Source: Luzula sylvatica (lineage: Eukaryota; Streptophyta; Magnoliopsida; Poales; Juncaceae). Taken from it: a DNA stretch of 64,000 nucleotides. Both the position numbers and the translations under genes were made by a program. The notes under the pieces were generated by a model. The model did no database searches. It was given only the letters and a program-made list of their open reading frames with translations, and was not told the DNA's origin. Location: positions 41,778,908 to 41,842,907 of the forward strand of contig OX326959.1 of assembly GCA_946800325.1 (NCBI GenBank), given 5' to 3'. This document shows, piece after piece, positions 20,500-37,584 of the stretch (positions are counted from its first letter, which is position 1; every line of letters begins with the position of its first letter).

Positions 20500-21869
20500 T
20501 TAAGAGGCCTTCATGTTATCCATTCCAACACTTGCCTACAAAAGAGAGGAGATTAATGATAAACATCACAATTTACCTTGGGAAATACAACTTCAAAAAA
20601 ATAGTAATATATAATAATGAAAAACATTAAAATAGTAATAAGAAACGAGGAAATTGGGGTTTCATACCAAAAACTTGTGATTCTCCTCAAGGAAAGGGGC
20701 AAAACTGGAACAAAATTTCTGAATGTCAACATTAATATCGCCTGATCCTCCAATTATCTCCATAAATTTCTTCCTATCTGGCGCCAATTTCATCGCCACC
20801 TACACATTTATTTCAATTAATTATTCATCTGAAAAAATATAAATAATTATATTTAAACCCTAAACCCTCCTCAAATTCATAAAATGACAGGGCAATAGAT
20901 TATGATCCAAGTTATAATGAAAAATACATGATTTTAATTAAATTAATTTAATTGCGAAATTCTCTAATTCATATAAAATTATAACTTTTGATAAAAATGA
21001 TATCGTACCAGTACTGATGCCGGTTATCTCAGACAAAAAATAACTGAAATATAAAATAAGGAATATATATATATATATATACCGAGAAGCTGGAGCTGGC
21101 GATCCAACCATGCCATTTTTTTAGGGTTTTGTTGTAAGAGTCAGAGAGACATTGAGACATGCTCCAATCAGGATGTTCTAGAAGGTTCCGGAACAACTCC
21201 ACCAAGAAATCCATCGCCCTAAACCACATCACATCCCGATTAAATAATTACAAATAACGAACCTCCGTCATTACTTGTTCAATCATGTCCCGATAAAGAT
21301 TAAATTGTTTTACAGGGGTAAAATGGGAAAAATTAAATAAAATAAATACCTTGTTAGCCATAAGAGGCCATTGGTACAACTTGAAGAACTTTTCGCAGAT
21401 TTAGAAGCAATTTCTACTTGTACCAAACTGTATAGTTCCTCGAATTTTGACGTGTCTGTCAAGTATTTCGTTTCCAACCTCTAAGAAACAAGAACAAATG
21501 AACATTTGTAATTAAACAATGAGAAATTATTAATTAATTTATTTGTAATTTCACAATAAGAAATATAGAGAAATTCATACTGTTATATTTCCACCAATGT
21601 CACTCTTGACAAGAGACATGGCAGATCCAAAGTTATCTGTATTTATAAATTACAAAAAAAATTATCATTCATGAACAAAATTGATCACAAATATTTGTTT
21701 TATTTTTCAAAAAATATGAAATATTAAGGATATAAGTCAATTAATTGTTACCTAAAACTGGGAGGATAAGCTTGCACACTTGAAGAAATGGTTTTGTGAG
21801 AATAACGCCATTGCCAGTTTTCACATGCTTAATCCCCTCCAGTGATGGCGTGAAAACTGTGCCCTCCAT
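20500..21869 (-). CDS. GLTP1: Glycolipid transfer protein (GLTP1-type), 202 aa, 6 coding exons
   Basis: Exons (minus): 21869-21752, 21636-21581, 21480-21350, 21218-21083, 20799-20668, 20535-20500; 609 nt in phase, GT-AG. The GLTP fold extracts a single sphingolipid and shuttles it through the cytosol between membranes; plant GLTP1 favours glucosylceramide. Start MEGTVFTPSLEGIKHVKTG and length (202 aa, same as Arabidopsis GLTP1) fit the family. Headgroup residues match human D48, N52, W96 and H140 as D52 and N56 (SDIGGN), W99 (GLLWL) and H138 (KKWHGW); human K55 is replaced by R59. It ends ENHKFLASVGMDN..AS as expected. A 5'UTR intron (22434-21897) is likely, with a leader from about 22530. 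Intron 4 opens directly into a (TA)n run. Confidence 0.92.
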
Positions 21870-22540
21870 TTCGCTTCTTAAATCTTCCAACCTGCCCTAA
21901 TTCAGAAGAAGAAGAAAAATTATGCATAACAAATTGATTATTTTTATAGGGTACATGAATGAATCATGCTGTTCTAAGAAAATAACCTTGGTGGATTCGA
22001 AATTGAAGTGAAATTAAAATAATTTGGACCCAGAATTGCACAATTTGGTACAAGTCCTGATCTGATGAATGACCTACTTGCATTCAAGATAGGTTCTTGG
22101 AGGGGACGGTGACTAATTTTGAAACAAATTAATGTCAACAAGTTGAATAATAATTATTTTACATGAATACTTCTACTAATTTCATGAAATTTTGATTTGC
22201 AAAACTAAAAGATTTGGAATTTTAGTTCATACTCTATCACACACCGTTCTTGTTCTGTATTATTAGAAGAATACAACAAGTAAAGTTCGAATTCAACTAA
22301 TCTCAAGCCAGATCTCGCCCAAATCAACAATCTATCATTCAATCCCATTTTATTTCTTAAAATTTCTCAAATTCCACCAATTTCTCAAATGCAAAAATAT
22401 GATTTCAATACTAAACAAAGCAGATTTAACTAACCTTTAATTATAGATAAATCTCTGATAAAAATAGCCTCAAAGATCGATCTTTTTTCTTCTTCTTCTT
22501 CGGTTAGTCTCGGAAAACAATGGAGAACAACAGTTACGAA
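21870..22540 (-). promoter_or_regulatory. GLTP1 5'UTR with intron
   Basis: On the minus strand a pyrimidine/purine-rich leader (GAAGAAGAAGAAG near 22485-22500) runs to a donor AAAG|GTTAG at 22435/22434. The acceptor TTAG|GGCAGG is at 21897/21896, 27 nt before the ATG. A 5'UTR intron is inferred from splice-site sequence only. Confidence 0.5.
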
Positions 22541-23718
22541 ATTCTTTAATAGTTATTCTTGTCGTACTTCCCAGACTAAATGATTTTACGAGTCATCTCT
22601 ACGCTGAAACTTAGTTTCATATCCAGTGACGACTCAATTTATAACACGTACAGTTTAAAGTAGATAGTCGTAGAATATACAGTGAAGCTAACTGAGGTTT
22701 GGCGCTTAGATTTTGGTTGGATAATTTCAGAATTGTCCTAATAAATATGAGAATGTGCAATAATAACCTTCATTTTCTCATGTTGCTACATTAGTTGTTC
22801 TTTTATATCACATCTATAATTTGAAGGGGAATAATGTAATGTGTATTTCTGACAGTAACTTTGTTTTGAAAAAAAATTCGAAAAATAATCTTTATATTTG
22901 CAAAAAAAAATCCAACCTATTTCAAATCAGGTTTTAAAAATTGGGCACCACCTGATTTTTAAAACTAGTTAAATTAAATAATCTTAATCAAACAGATTAC
23001 CAACTTCAAAAAACACTTTGTTTGGTTTTTTAAATCCGGTGCACTGTTCTTAACATTTTATTGATATTTGCTTCCAAATTTTATTTCCAATTTTTTATAT
23101 TTTAGATAATACATTTAATTAACATGATAATTTTTTATATTTACATGTTCATGTGTTTAGGAATGATCATGAAATACAGAATCGTGTTGACAACTTTTAA
23201 ACTTGTGTTCATGAAAACACTAAACCATGCAAATAGCGTGTTTTGCTCCTCTCCAGTGAGGAAGACCAAAGAGACTTCCATTCGAATATGATTTGAGTTT
23301 GGTTTCCATGGGTACAAATATGAAATGTATTTAGAAGATTTTCATCTATTAATTTATTTACTATATCTTTCTTAACTAATTTATTAATTTAGAAACTAAC
23401 ACCAATATAAATAATTAAATCGATACAATCATTTTCGTGAAATGAAAAAGGACTCCTACAAAAAGTACTCAATCTTATCATATCAGAACTTTCAGCAATG
23501 GTAATGTTTATAAAAACAAAATTATGAACAAAAGTAAATAATTCAAAGAAAAGTACAATTATATATATACTTATTACCATAGTTATATTCAATTCGGCAA
23601 AAATCTCGCTATATATCACACACGCCCTTATTCCTATATGCTCGGTAAAAGAAAAACCCAAACCCCTCTTTTTACTCCTCTCTATAGGGGATTAAACAAC
23701 AAAAAAGTTGAGAATTTA
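22541..23718. other. Intergenic DNA between GBA2-type and GLTP1 genes
   Basis: About 1.2 kb holding the GLTP1 promoter and the glucosylceramidase 3'UTR. 22860-22985 resembles the TIR of the Mutator-like element at 17787 (AAATTCGAAAAATAATC.., AAATCAGGTTTTAAAA..), so a related element fragment lies here. No other gene is visible. Confidence 0.5.
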
Positions 23719-28235
<4,517 letters not shown>

Positions 28236-28680
28236 TTTCACGAATTAACTAAACCCAAATTTCTTATCGATTTCCAAAAATGGTCAGAACACTAAATTAC
28301 GACAAATCCAGAGGTATAAGAGCCGTAAATTCCACAAACGAAACACCCTCATCTACCCCAGAATCGAAAAGCCATCGGTTTGTTGCCTTTCAAGAAAAAA
28401 AACGATTAATTGGCGGTTAAGAACAGATACTTGCCCCAATTGGTGGAGATCCTTCTACCTCGATTCAAAGATTAATTGGGCAGAAAGAAAGTACACTAGA
28501 TTAAACTTAATCAAAAGAAATGATTAATTGCCACTTAAGGATAGCAGTCCCAATTTGATTGCGAATTTCACAAATATTCCTTCTCTATGCTCAATTGCGT
28601 CCAGAGAGGGGTGTGAACTTCACTATTTGATGGATTGTAGATTGAGAGAGAGAGAGAGAGAGAGAGAGAGGGAACTAATG
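28236..28680 (-). promoter_or_regulatory. 5' leader/promoter of the glucosylceramidase gene
   Basis: On the minus strand a (CT)n tract (AG run at 28643-28671 on plus) lies about 410-435 bp upstream of the ATG. Such CT tracts are common around plant transcription starts. No TATA box is assigned. Confidence 0.4.
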
Positions 28681-30142
28681 GAGATGCCTCTATTCGGTTC
28701 TTTTCTTTTTAATTTTGTTTATTTTTTTTGTCCAGATATTAACTTATTAATTATTTATTGTTGTCAGTTTTTTAGAATAAAAATGTAAGAGAGATGAAGT
28801 GATAAATATTAAATTTATTCACAATCATCACATGCAAATTTTGTATTTAATTTTATAATTTATATATATTCAAAATAGTGTAGTGTAATATAAAAATGGT
28901 ATATTGAGCATTTTATAATATAAGTTTTCTATTGTGTTTTTCATTTTAGCATGTTGTGAATCTATCCATAATCTAAAAAGTAATTTAAATGGATAAATTT
29001 GAAATTTTAATTCGATCATGTCCATGCATTTATTGATTCATGTATATTTGGTAAAATGCATGCACATATTTAAATATTTGGATAAATCATCTCAAACAAT
29101 AGGTATATACTAATATACCAAAATGACTAGTGAAATAATTGTTTAAATGATGTGATTTTTCATAGTTTATATGACTTAATTGTTAAATAAAACTAATAAT
29201 TATAACAGATGCTATGTCAAAGACATTATTATATTAATTTTAAGTGGCACGAAATATGTAAATTATTTTGCTTTTGTCTGACCAAAGTATATATTGGAAA
29301 TCTTGTCCAGAATTTTTCAAGATAATATTTATTTAATTAAGAATTCTAGAAAAATCCGTTTACTTTTAAATGGTATAGAAAGTCAGTTTGATGTTTGAAG
29401 TTTAAACTCCTAACTAATTAACAAAATTCTGCAAGAAATTATTTTCATCAAATCAAATTTGAACACTTCAAACATTTCCTAACATAAATAATGGTCACAA
29501 GAAACTTTAGGAATCTAGAGAATATCCAAAAATTACTTTTTTCTTAACCACGGAAAAATTGTTATATTTTTAAATAACTAGCATTAAATAATAATAATAA
29601 TATAAAATAACAATACAAAAATCAAGCATCCTAATTTTTCATAATTTTGAAAGAAAAAAGTATATGCAACTACATGTTTATTAAATGAAAGATAACACTA
29701 AACATTGACAAAGTTAGACCAATTTCTCATTCATACTTCTTTTAAATTAAAACCTATATTTTATTTTATTTTACTTTTACAAAAATGTACGGACGTCAAA
29801 GAAAAATCAGAAGACAAAGCAAAGAACGGCAACTATTCTAGAAGATATCACCATCACTAACAGTTAAATATTTTGATCAATTTTCTTTTGTGGGTACAAA
29901 TATACCCAAACTTAAAAAGTGATAATGGACATTTGATATAATTTCTTTTGAACAAGAAAAAGTTTAAAACATGGGCTTTGTTTTCTCTTCTCTTTAAAAA
30001 AAAGAAAAATTAGAATGTAGTGGAAACACGAGGTGTTCTTCAGTAGGACCTTTTTTCAATTTTGTGGAAAAGAGGTCACAAAAGTTTATATGGTTGAGAA
30101 ATAATGCATTTTTTATACATAGGTAGTGGTTCAAAAAACCAT
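28681..30142. other. AT-rich intergenic DNA, nothing recognised
   Basis: No credible ORF, no repeat pair and no transposon end could be supported in this 1.4 kb. Confidence 0.5.
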
Positions 30143-30151
30143 TTTAAATTA

Positions 30152-30392
30152 GGGGAGTTCTATCGTATACCTTTTCAAAAGGATATTTTGGATATTTAGA
30201 AGGATGTATAATAAATTTTATTTTTTATAGATATTTTATTTTTCATGAACAATTCAAATTTCCTATTTAGCATACCATTTATTAATAAATACAATTGAAA
30301 AATTACTTTAAATACTCATCAATTGATAATTACACAAAATATCCTTGAAAATGAGTGTATCATAAACAAAAGGGTGTATGATAGGACTCCCC
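30152..30392. mobile_element. Mutator-type MITE, copy A, 241 bp, perfect 9-bp target duplication
   Basis: Ends GGGGAGTTCTATCGTATAC and (inverted) GGGGAGTCCTATCATACACC. TTTAAATTA flanks both sides (30143-30151, 30393-30401). The family recurs at 37342 and 38569, with a decayed copy at 37585. The interior shares AAGGATATTTTGGATATTTAG and CATTTATTAATAAATA-like blocks. Confidence 0.88.
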
Positions 30393-30473
30393 TTTAAATT
30401 AATACAAATATACCACAAATGTATACAACTGATATGTCCATGGTTTTTAGATACATAAATTCATGAGAAAAGA

Positions 30474-31330
30474 TCATGCATTTCGTTCTTAACGCACGTC
30501 AGACCGTTATATATTTTTTAGCGTTATATTTATATTTTTTTATACTATAAACAATGTTACAGAAATCGCTAGGCGCTAGTCGGGAGGAAGGACACCGTCT
30601 AGAGTCTAGAGGGATTAATCGGGGATTAATCGGATCTAGGCGGATTTGTAATTTTACATAATTTTTGTCATTTTTTTAATTTTTATATATTATAATTTGT
30701 GCTATAATTTTTTATACTAAAAATAATGTATATTGATTTATTTAAAACAACATCCAAACAAATCATAACATTAAATCTACATATTAATTTATTTAAAACA
30801 ACGTCCAAACAAATTATAACATGAAATCTACAAAATAACATTAATACAAATTCAAATAAATCACAAAATAAAATTACTAAAAATAGAAATAAGAAAGGAA
30901 ATGGGTTGTGGGTTTTTTTTATAAAAAAATTAAAAAAAAAAAAAAAAAATTAAGTGGCCTGGACGGGCCTAGGCGGAATTATGCGGGCCTAAACGCTATT
31001 TAGGCGGGTCTAGGCGGAATTCCGCCTAGACAGAAACGACTAGGCTAAACCTGGATGTTTTCCCGACGCCTAGCGACTAGGCGCCGCCTAGGCCGATTTT
31101 TAGAACAATGACTATAAATAAAATTTTGTTCTTATTTATATTTTTTTAGCGTGGATGAACATCAATGATACTTATATCTTGTTTATTATTAGTTATACAT
31201 TTTGTAATATTTATTGTAGAAAAAAAATATAAATATTAGTGTTTTTAATATGAGTCGTCGTAAAAAATATATAAATATGAATGTAAAAAATATATAACGG
31301 TCTGACGTGCGTTAAGAACGGAATGTTTTA
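30474..31330. mobile_element. TIR element (about 850 bp) containing a nested GC-rich inverted-repeat MITE
   Basis: The outer repeat CGTTCTTAACGCACGTCAGACCGTTATATATTTT at 30484-30518 recurs inverted at 31285-31320. Inside it, 30560-31110 has a second inverted pair (AAATCGCTAGGCGCTAGTCGGGA on the left; TCCCGACGCCTAGCGACTAGGCG..CGATTTTT on the right) with CCTAGGCGGAATT repeats. So one MITE is nested in another. Target duplications were not identified for either. Confidence 0.65.
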
Positions 31331-31831
31331 GCGGTCCTTTAAATTTATATACCAAAACTACTATAATTTTAAAATAATGTTGTATTTGATAATGGATATA
31401 ATTAAAGAAGATAGAAGTAGGTTATGCCGACAATGATGTTTTGTATTATTTTTTATGCATTGTTCTATTTTTGTTATGGAATATTCTAGTTGTTTTGGTT
31501 GGTTGTAGCCTTGTAGAGTTGTAGGTGGAGCTGTCACTGTGTGGCTGGTCGGCACAAAATGAATTTTTTTTATTTCTTGATTATCTCCTAGTTTGAGTAG
31601 GCTTAAAAGGCCAAGTTAACTTCGAGGCTAATATATTACAATGGGCTAGTTGGGCATAAAATCATTTATCGTCTATTTTTTATTTTTGTTGGATCAAGGC
31701 CCGTATAAAAAAATTCCGCAGAATTAAATGGTAGGCAGTAAATATACACAGCAATTGAGTTGTATTTTTTGTTGCATTTTTTTTTTAATGTCAAATCATG
31801 TTGTGTAGTATTCCTCTAAATTTAGTTGTAA
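31331..31831. other. AT-rich intergenic DNA
   Basis: No gene or repeat was recognised. The Helitron begins at 31832. Confidence 0.4.
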
Positions 31832-34282
31832 CTAGCGTGGTACCCGCGCAATTGCGCGGGTTTGTTTTTTGGGTTATTATTTGCTTTGAGTTTTTTTGTT
31901 GTTGTATGAATTTTGCATTGGTGATGATTGTTCCTGATTTCTGCCTAGTTCATAAACATACATTACCAATATAAGTTCTTATCGTTGCATCAAATTACCA
32001 AATAAAAATAACGCATAAAACTACGAAAACAAAATAAACCGTTACTGCATTTTTCATTACATACTTCATTTATAGTTCTTCTTGTTCATTTTGTCACTTG
32101 AATTTACAAAACCAAAATTTGTAGTTCTTGTTCATTTGTTCACGTAAACACAACATAAGAAACGCCATATAGTCATTAGGAAGCAAAATAAAACGTGAGT
32201 ATTTTTCGACCGCTAAGCTCGAGTTCCTTCGCACATGTTGTCTTGGTCAAGCCTGTAAATGCCTGTAAATGAGTATATATATATACCCCTCCATAATATG
32301 TTTTCGAACATACCCCTCCATAAACACAGGGAGTATCCAAAAACCACTCCAAAATGTCGAGAACAACGCAGTAAATTTCTCTCCAAAATCTATCTCAAAT
32401 CTATCTCCAGAATGTTTTTCAAATATACCCCTCAAAAGACGCAAAATTTTTCAAAAAGCCCTCCAAAATCTTAAAAATTGCAAAACTAAATCCTAAAAAT
32501 TGTTTTATGTTTGCAAAAAAAACCAACAAAATAAATTTTGTTTAAAAAACTCTAGTGACTTCTCAAATTATGTTCTTACTGATGCATGGAATTTACAATA
32601 ATCTCCTTTGCGCCTGACAAAAAAAATGATGGTCAAAATAGCCTATTGTGTAATAAACTTACTTATTTGGGATCATTGTGCAAAATAGCCCTCTAACCAT
32701 TTGTTGGCCGAATAAACACCGAAAATAAACCTTTTTCCATATGCAAAATTATTCAAAAGGCATGTTATTTATTGTAGGTAAGTATTAAACACTAAAACAA
32801 TTTGTAAAGAATAACGAATTACCTTTATCGAGATTACAATTGACAGGAATAAAGATTCCAACATATTAGTTTAAGAAATTTGAGTGAGAATCATTGGATT
32901 GAAAGATCGACCAATCTGATTCGTCGAATCACTCAAATTTCCAGATACTATATGATTTGGAGGTCAAATTCTCGAACCGAAACCTAACGAATTTAATTTA
33001 TGAATAAACTAATTAAAAATTAAAACAATGTAGGAATAATATAAATAAATAGACGTAACGTACAATGTCACTATTTCGCATCCTGAATCTATTTCCAGAC
33101 AAAATATTCGCTATACTCGTTCTCAGGTATATCTACAATTCACAAAAGGGGGGAAAATTTAATTAGATTTTGAAGAAAAAAATAATATGAAAATAAATAA
33201 TACCGTTAAGAGCGGATGTGTCTTATGAAATTGCAGATTCGACAATCCAGCATATTAACTTAGATGTCCAGTACTATTGGAGCTTCGACGGTTCAACATC
33301 ACCATAAATTTTCTTTCGTGTACCCTCCTCTCCTCCACTTCTCGTTACCAACATAATTGTGCATATAAATTCTGATTGAACCGCAAATACACAGAACTGA
33401 TCACATTTTTGCCCAATTTATTGCAAACAGATTCATCACACCTCTAATTAAGACTAAGTATCGTATTAGCCACGATCGAGATCCAAAAGATCATTATTTA
33501 GGCCCAATCAACCATAATTCAACACAATTAATGTCAATTGAGCACAATTATGCATAGCCAACCACGAATCACATAAAGAAACAAATTATTATAGAATGAA
33601 CATACCTCAATTTTCAAATTGGGCATTCACTTGTCAAATTGATTTTTCTTTGGCCATCGCCACCGCCATAAGATATGTCTCTCTTCTCGTTATCTCGCAC
33701 AAAATCACCCTTCTCTCTTTCTGCCCTATGAAATGATCCCTGCTATGGTGAAGATCCAATCGCCAAACAAATGACTCCCCTTTCGTGAAACATCAGAAAA
33801 ACCAGTACTCACAAAACCCTAGAAACGAAATTCGTATAGGAACCAAAAGTAAGCTTTGAAATGCATCAAATCATGGAGAAATCGAAGATGAATCAAAGGA
33901 AAACCAACGGCACAACAAACCAAAGCGAAAAAATGGAAGAAACAAAGAATTACCTTCATCCGAGCCGGAATCTGCGGGAACACGAGAAGAGTCGGTGGTC
34001 GCCAGCTACGCAAACACCGGGAATCGCCATGCTCTTCGGCCGCGCAAACATGAAGTCAAGTAAGTTAATCGCCAATAGCGTCCAAGGTTTCGCCGCGTTC
34101 ATCTCTTCTGGAGCTTCACTCGCGGGAATGAGGAAGAAAGAGGCTTTTATCTTTTTTTACCTTCTTTTTTACCTCACGCTCAATCCTACGGCAGTAAAAG
34201 AAAGAATCGATCGGTAAAAAAAAGAAAGAACGTGGAAGAGGGAAATGATGGCCCAATGTTTTGCATTATATCTATTTTAAGA
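31832..34282 (-). mobile_element. Non-autonomous Helitron, 2.45 kb, both ends visible
   Basis: On the minus strand it begins A|TCTTAAAATAGATATAATG at 34282 and ends with a perfect 18-nt palindrome CCCGCGCAATTGCGCGGG (31843-31860), 7 nt, then CTAG|T at 31832. 5'-TC, a 3' hairpin, CTRR and insertion between A and T are the Helitron hallmarks. No Rep/helicase is present. The 33650-34140 part is GC-richer and leader-like, with an unrecognised 118-aa frame at 33861-34217; it may be captured host DNA. The interior includes a long hairpin at 32876-32940. Confidence 0.75.
32876..32940. repeat. 65-nt hairpin inside the Helitron
   Basis: AAATTTGAGTGA pairs with TCACTCAAATTT as a perfect 12-bp base, followed by GAATC..ATTGG against CCAAT..GATTC. 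Loop near GAAAGATCGA. Function unknown. Confidence 0.5.
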
Positions 34283-34555
34283 TAAGCTAATACAGTCACA
34301 TATTATATTAGGGGCCGTTCGGCAAGTTGAATTGGATTATAAAGTGGAGGGGAAACAATTATGGAATTGATAATTTTACATTTTCTATGTTTAAATTATA
34401 AAATGTTGAAAAATATAATTTTTTAGTTGGTTGTATACAAAATTTTGAAAATTTGACATTAATAATGTAGAAATAGTGTTTAATAAAAATTGGTAAAAAA
34501 TATAAAATTAAGTATATTAAGTATTGTGCTTCTTAATATTATTATATCTATGTAA

Positions 34556-34559
34556 TTAA

Positions 34560-34626
<67 letters not shown>
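34556..34626 (+). repeat. (ATT)n microsatellite
   Basis: About 23 uninterrupted ATT triplets inside the TIR element. Confidence 0.95.
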
Positions 34627-34627
<1 letters not shown>

Positions 34628-34971
34628 GTATTATCATTATTATAATATAATAATACTAGTTATTGTATTATTGAAATTATGTAATAATTATATAATATAA
34701 ATATGATTATTATTGTATTTTAAAAATATTGTTATGATTGTATTATAATAATTATATTCATATAGTCAATATAATATTATATAATAAATTTAAATTCTAT
34801 AATATTATTGTAATAATATAATAATGAATATATATAATAAATAAGATAAATATTTTTGCACTCCAATGAATTAGTTTTCAAATGGCATCCAATGTTTTTT
34901 GGAGTGCACTCCAATACATGCATTCGGAGTGTTGTTCGATCCCCTTCCGCCTAAGCTTCTACTATTTGGAG

Positions 34972-35634
34972 TAGGGATGTCAATGGGTCGGGTTCGGGTC
35001 GGGTATAGGCTCACCCATACCCTTACCCATCTTAATCGGGTAATACCCATACCCGTCCCGTCAACTAAACTGGTAATTTTACCCGCCCCGTTTATTACCC
35101 GCGGGTTTTCGGATTACCCACGGGGATTTTTACCCATACCTAAATATATACAAAACATTAAAATATACTAACGAAAAATATATTTTTTCAAATTAAAATA
35201 TTACCACATAACATAATAATATCACAAAATACACAACAAATATTTTTAAGTAGAAATTATTTTATGAAACTAAAATTGGTAGAAACGTGAAATAGCTGTA
35301 AAAAAATAAATAAATAAACATGAATCTAGGAATTTATTTATTATAGTTTTATTTACTAAACAAATAAAATAAAATAAAAGAAAATTGTATAATAAAGAAA
35401 AGTAGAAAAAATAGATTAAAATATTAATATAACTATGATTATTAAGGACCGGGTTCGGATCGGGTATACCCACGGGTCGGGTACGACCTCACCCATACCC
35501 TACCCGTACCCGTGCCGGGTATTTTTTAATCGGGTAATACCCGACCCGCGGGTAGGCTTAATCGGGTATTACCCGACCCGTCCGGGTCGGATACCCGTCG
35601 GGCACGGGTATTACCCAACCCATTGACATCCCTA
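34972..35634. mobile_element. hAT-type MITE, 663 bp, perfect 8-bp target duplication
   Basis: Ends TAGGGATGTCAATGGGTCGGG and its inverse CCCATTGACATCCCTA. ATTTGGAG flanks both sides (34964-34971 and 35635-35642). Sub-terminal regions are dense in ACCCG/CGGGT repeats. The AT-rich core carries no transposase. It is nested in the element at 34312-36055. Confidence 0.92.
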
Positions 35635-36055
35635 ATTTGGAGTGTGTTTGGAGTGCGTTAAGCCGGCGTGTTGTAGCAAATCGTATATCTGATTAACATC
35701 TCTATTCTGCCATGAATATAATATAAATTATATCTATATAATTACATGAATATAATATTATAATATTAATGTAACAATGCATTTAATAAATATATTGTAC
35801 GATTCTTAATATTATTTTATGATTAAATAACGATACTTAATATTCTTTTACCAATTTTAATCAAACACTATTTTTACATTTTCAATAACAAAATTCCTAA
35901 ATTTTCTAAATAACCAAACAAATAATTATACTCTCTAGCCTCTTATAATCTAGACATCCAAAACTGTGAAATTACTAACTTCAGAATTTTTTCCGCCTCC
36001 GCTTTATAATCCGGTTCCACTCAACTCATTCCACTCGCCAAACGGGCCACGAGAA

Positions 36056-37332
36056 TTATAGTTTATATATGATGTGTTTACTGAAATGAAGTGTGTGTGT
36101 TATATTAAAAGATGGCTTTTGGTTCAAGTAAAAGCATATTAGAACATATTAAGTTAGATTTAAATTAAGAATCAAACAACCGACAAACAATTATATCATC
36201 AGGTGTCTTTTAAAGGGGAGAGTGTGTTCATGTCTCGAGATATCTTTTAAAGCAGACGCGATTTTACATAACAAATGTCGCATTTCAATAATGTCACAAA
36301 ATTGGCTTACGGGTTATAATTGTTGTCTTCGACACCTCTCTTGTTCTGGTTACTAGGTAAAAAAAAATCAGCAATGTTAGTAATCTTTTGTGGGTTGTGT
36401 GGTAAAAAAGAACATTATTATATCAGCACTCTGCAGGGGCAATTGTCCAATTTTGATAATGTAGAGGAGGGAAATGTGATATTTAAGAGAGACAGAGAGG
36501 TCAAAAAAGCATAACTGCACAACATACTCTTGGCATGAATTCAGGATCAGAGAATGCTCACTTGCAAAGCCAGGCTGGGTCATCTTGAAATTTCTGACAC
36601 ATATATACAGTGTATAGGATTTGTAGTATTTATTTTTTTCAATTTGGAAGCATAAATAGTACAACATTATTAAGTCAACTGGTATATGCATGTGGATTTC
36701 ACAATATGAATGTTTTTTAGTCATGTTCAGAGATGGCAAATCCTGACCGACCCGACCAAATCTGAACCCAACACGATCCGAAATGTTGAAAAACAATTTG
36801 AATCCTGAATGCAGTCTGATTCGAATTTGAACGATGCATCGAAATATATCCAATGACTAAAAAATACAGGATCGAATTGATCGGTGGCCTGAATCTAACA
36901 CGAGACTTGACTCGAACTGCATTGCAACATAAACCAGTTTGTTGTCTGTAGGATTAGAATTCAGAATTTGTTCAATGAAAATGACACTGTTTTTTTATTG
37001 TGACAGTTGCATATTGCCAACAAAATACATATATTTATAAAAACCATCTCGAACTAAACAATATGAAACGAACAAAAATATCTACCAACCATATAATGAA
37101 AGAATAATCCCCAATCAAATCAAATCCTCCTTTTTTCTTTTCTGGTGACATGTCAATGTTTAAAGCCTGTATTTTGGCTGTTTTTCATCCTATAGTTCAT
37201 TCCCTATTTTTCTTTGAAAGATATGACCATTATAAAAGCAGTCTTTTTTTTTGAAAAACCTCTCATGAAATGTTAATAAATACTTACTTAAAAGTAGTAT
37301 TTTCTTTTGAAAAACGAAAAGTTCCGGTAGAT
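36056..37332. other. Intergenic DNA with a weak hAT-end fragment
   Basis: 36727-36780 (GATGGCAAATCCTGACCGACCCGACC) recalls hAT sub-terminal repeats. Otherwise AT-rich with nothing supported. Confidence 0.35.
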
Positions 37333-37341
37333 ATATTTTAT

Positions 37342-37566
37342 GGGGAATTTTATGATAGATTTTTTTTCTTATAGTAGATCATTTTTTAAAAAGGTATTTT
37401 GGACACTTGTCAATAAATAAATATTTAACGGTAAGGTTCAAATGTATTTTTATCAATTAATGTTAGAAAAAATAGGAAGTTTTTACCATACATATAAAGA
37501 AAAAATTCAACTAATTGAAAATATCTAAATTATCCGTTTCAAAAAGGATTTATCATAGAATTCCCC
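37342..37566. mobile_element. Mutator-type MITE, copy B, 225 bp, perfect 9-bp target duplication
   Basis: GGGGAATTTTATGATAG..CTATGATAAA..: termini are inverted (right end ATCATAGAATTCCCC). ATATTTTAT flanks both sides (37333-37341, 37567-37575). Same family as 30152. Confidence 0.85.
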
Positions 37567-37584
37567 ATATTTTATGGGGGATGA

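Larger units (their letters stand above)
34312..36055. mobile_element. TIR element of about 1.74 kb (GGGCCGTTCGGC family), host of the hAT MITE
   Basis: Left GGGGCCGTTCGGCAAGTTG..GGATTATAAAGTGGAGG matches the inverted right end (GGCCCGTTTGGCGAG..GGATTATAAAGCGGAGG, ending near 36050). Similar termini occur in the MITE at 61872-62180. The superfamily is unsure: ends resemble Harbinger/Tourist or hAT MITEs, and no clear target duplication is seen. Confidence 0.6.
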
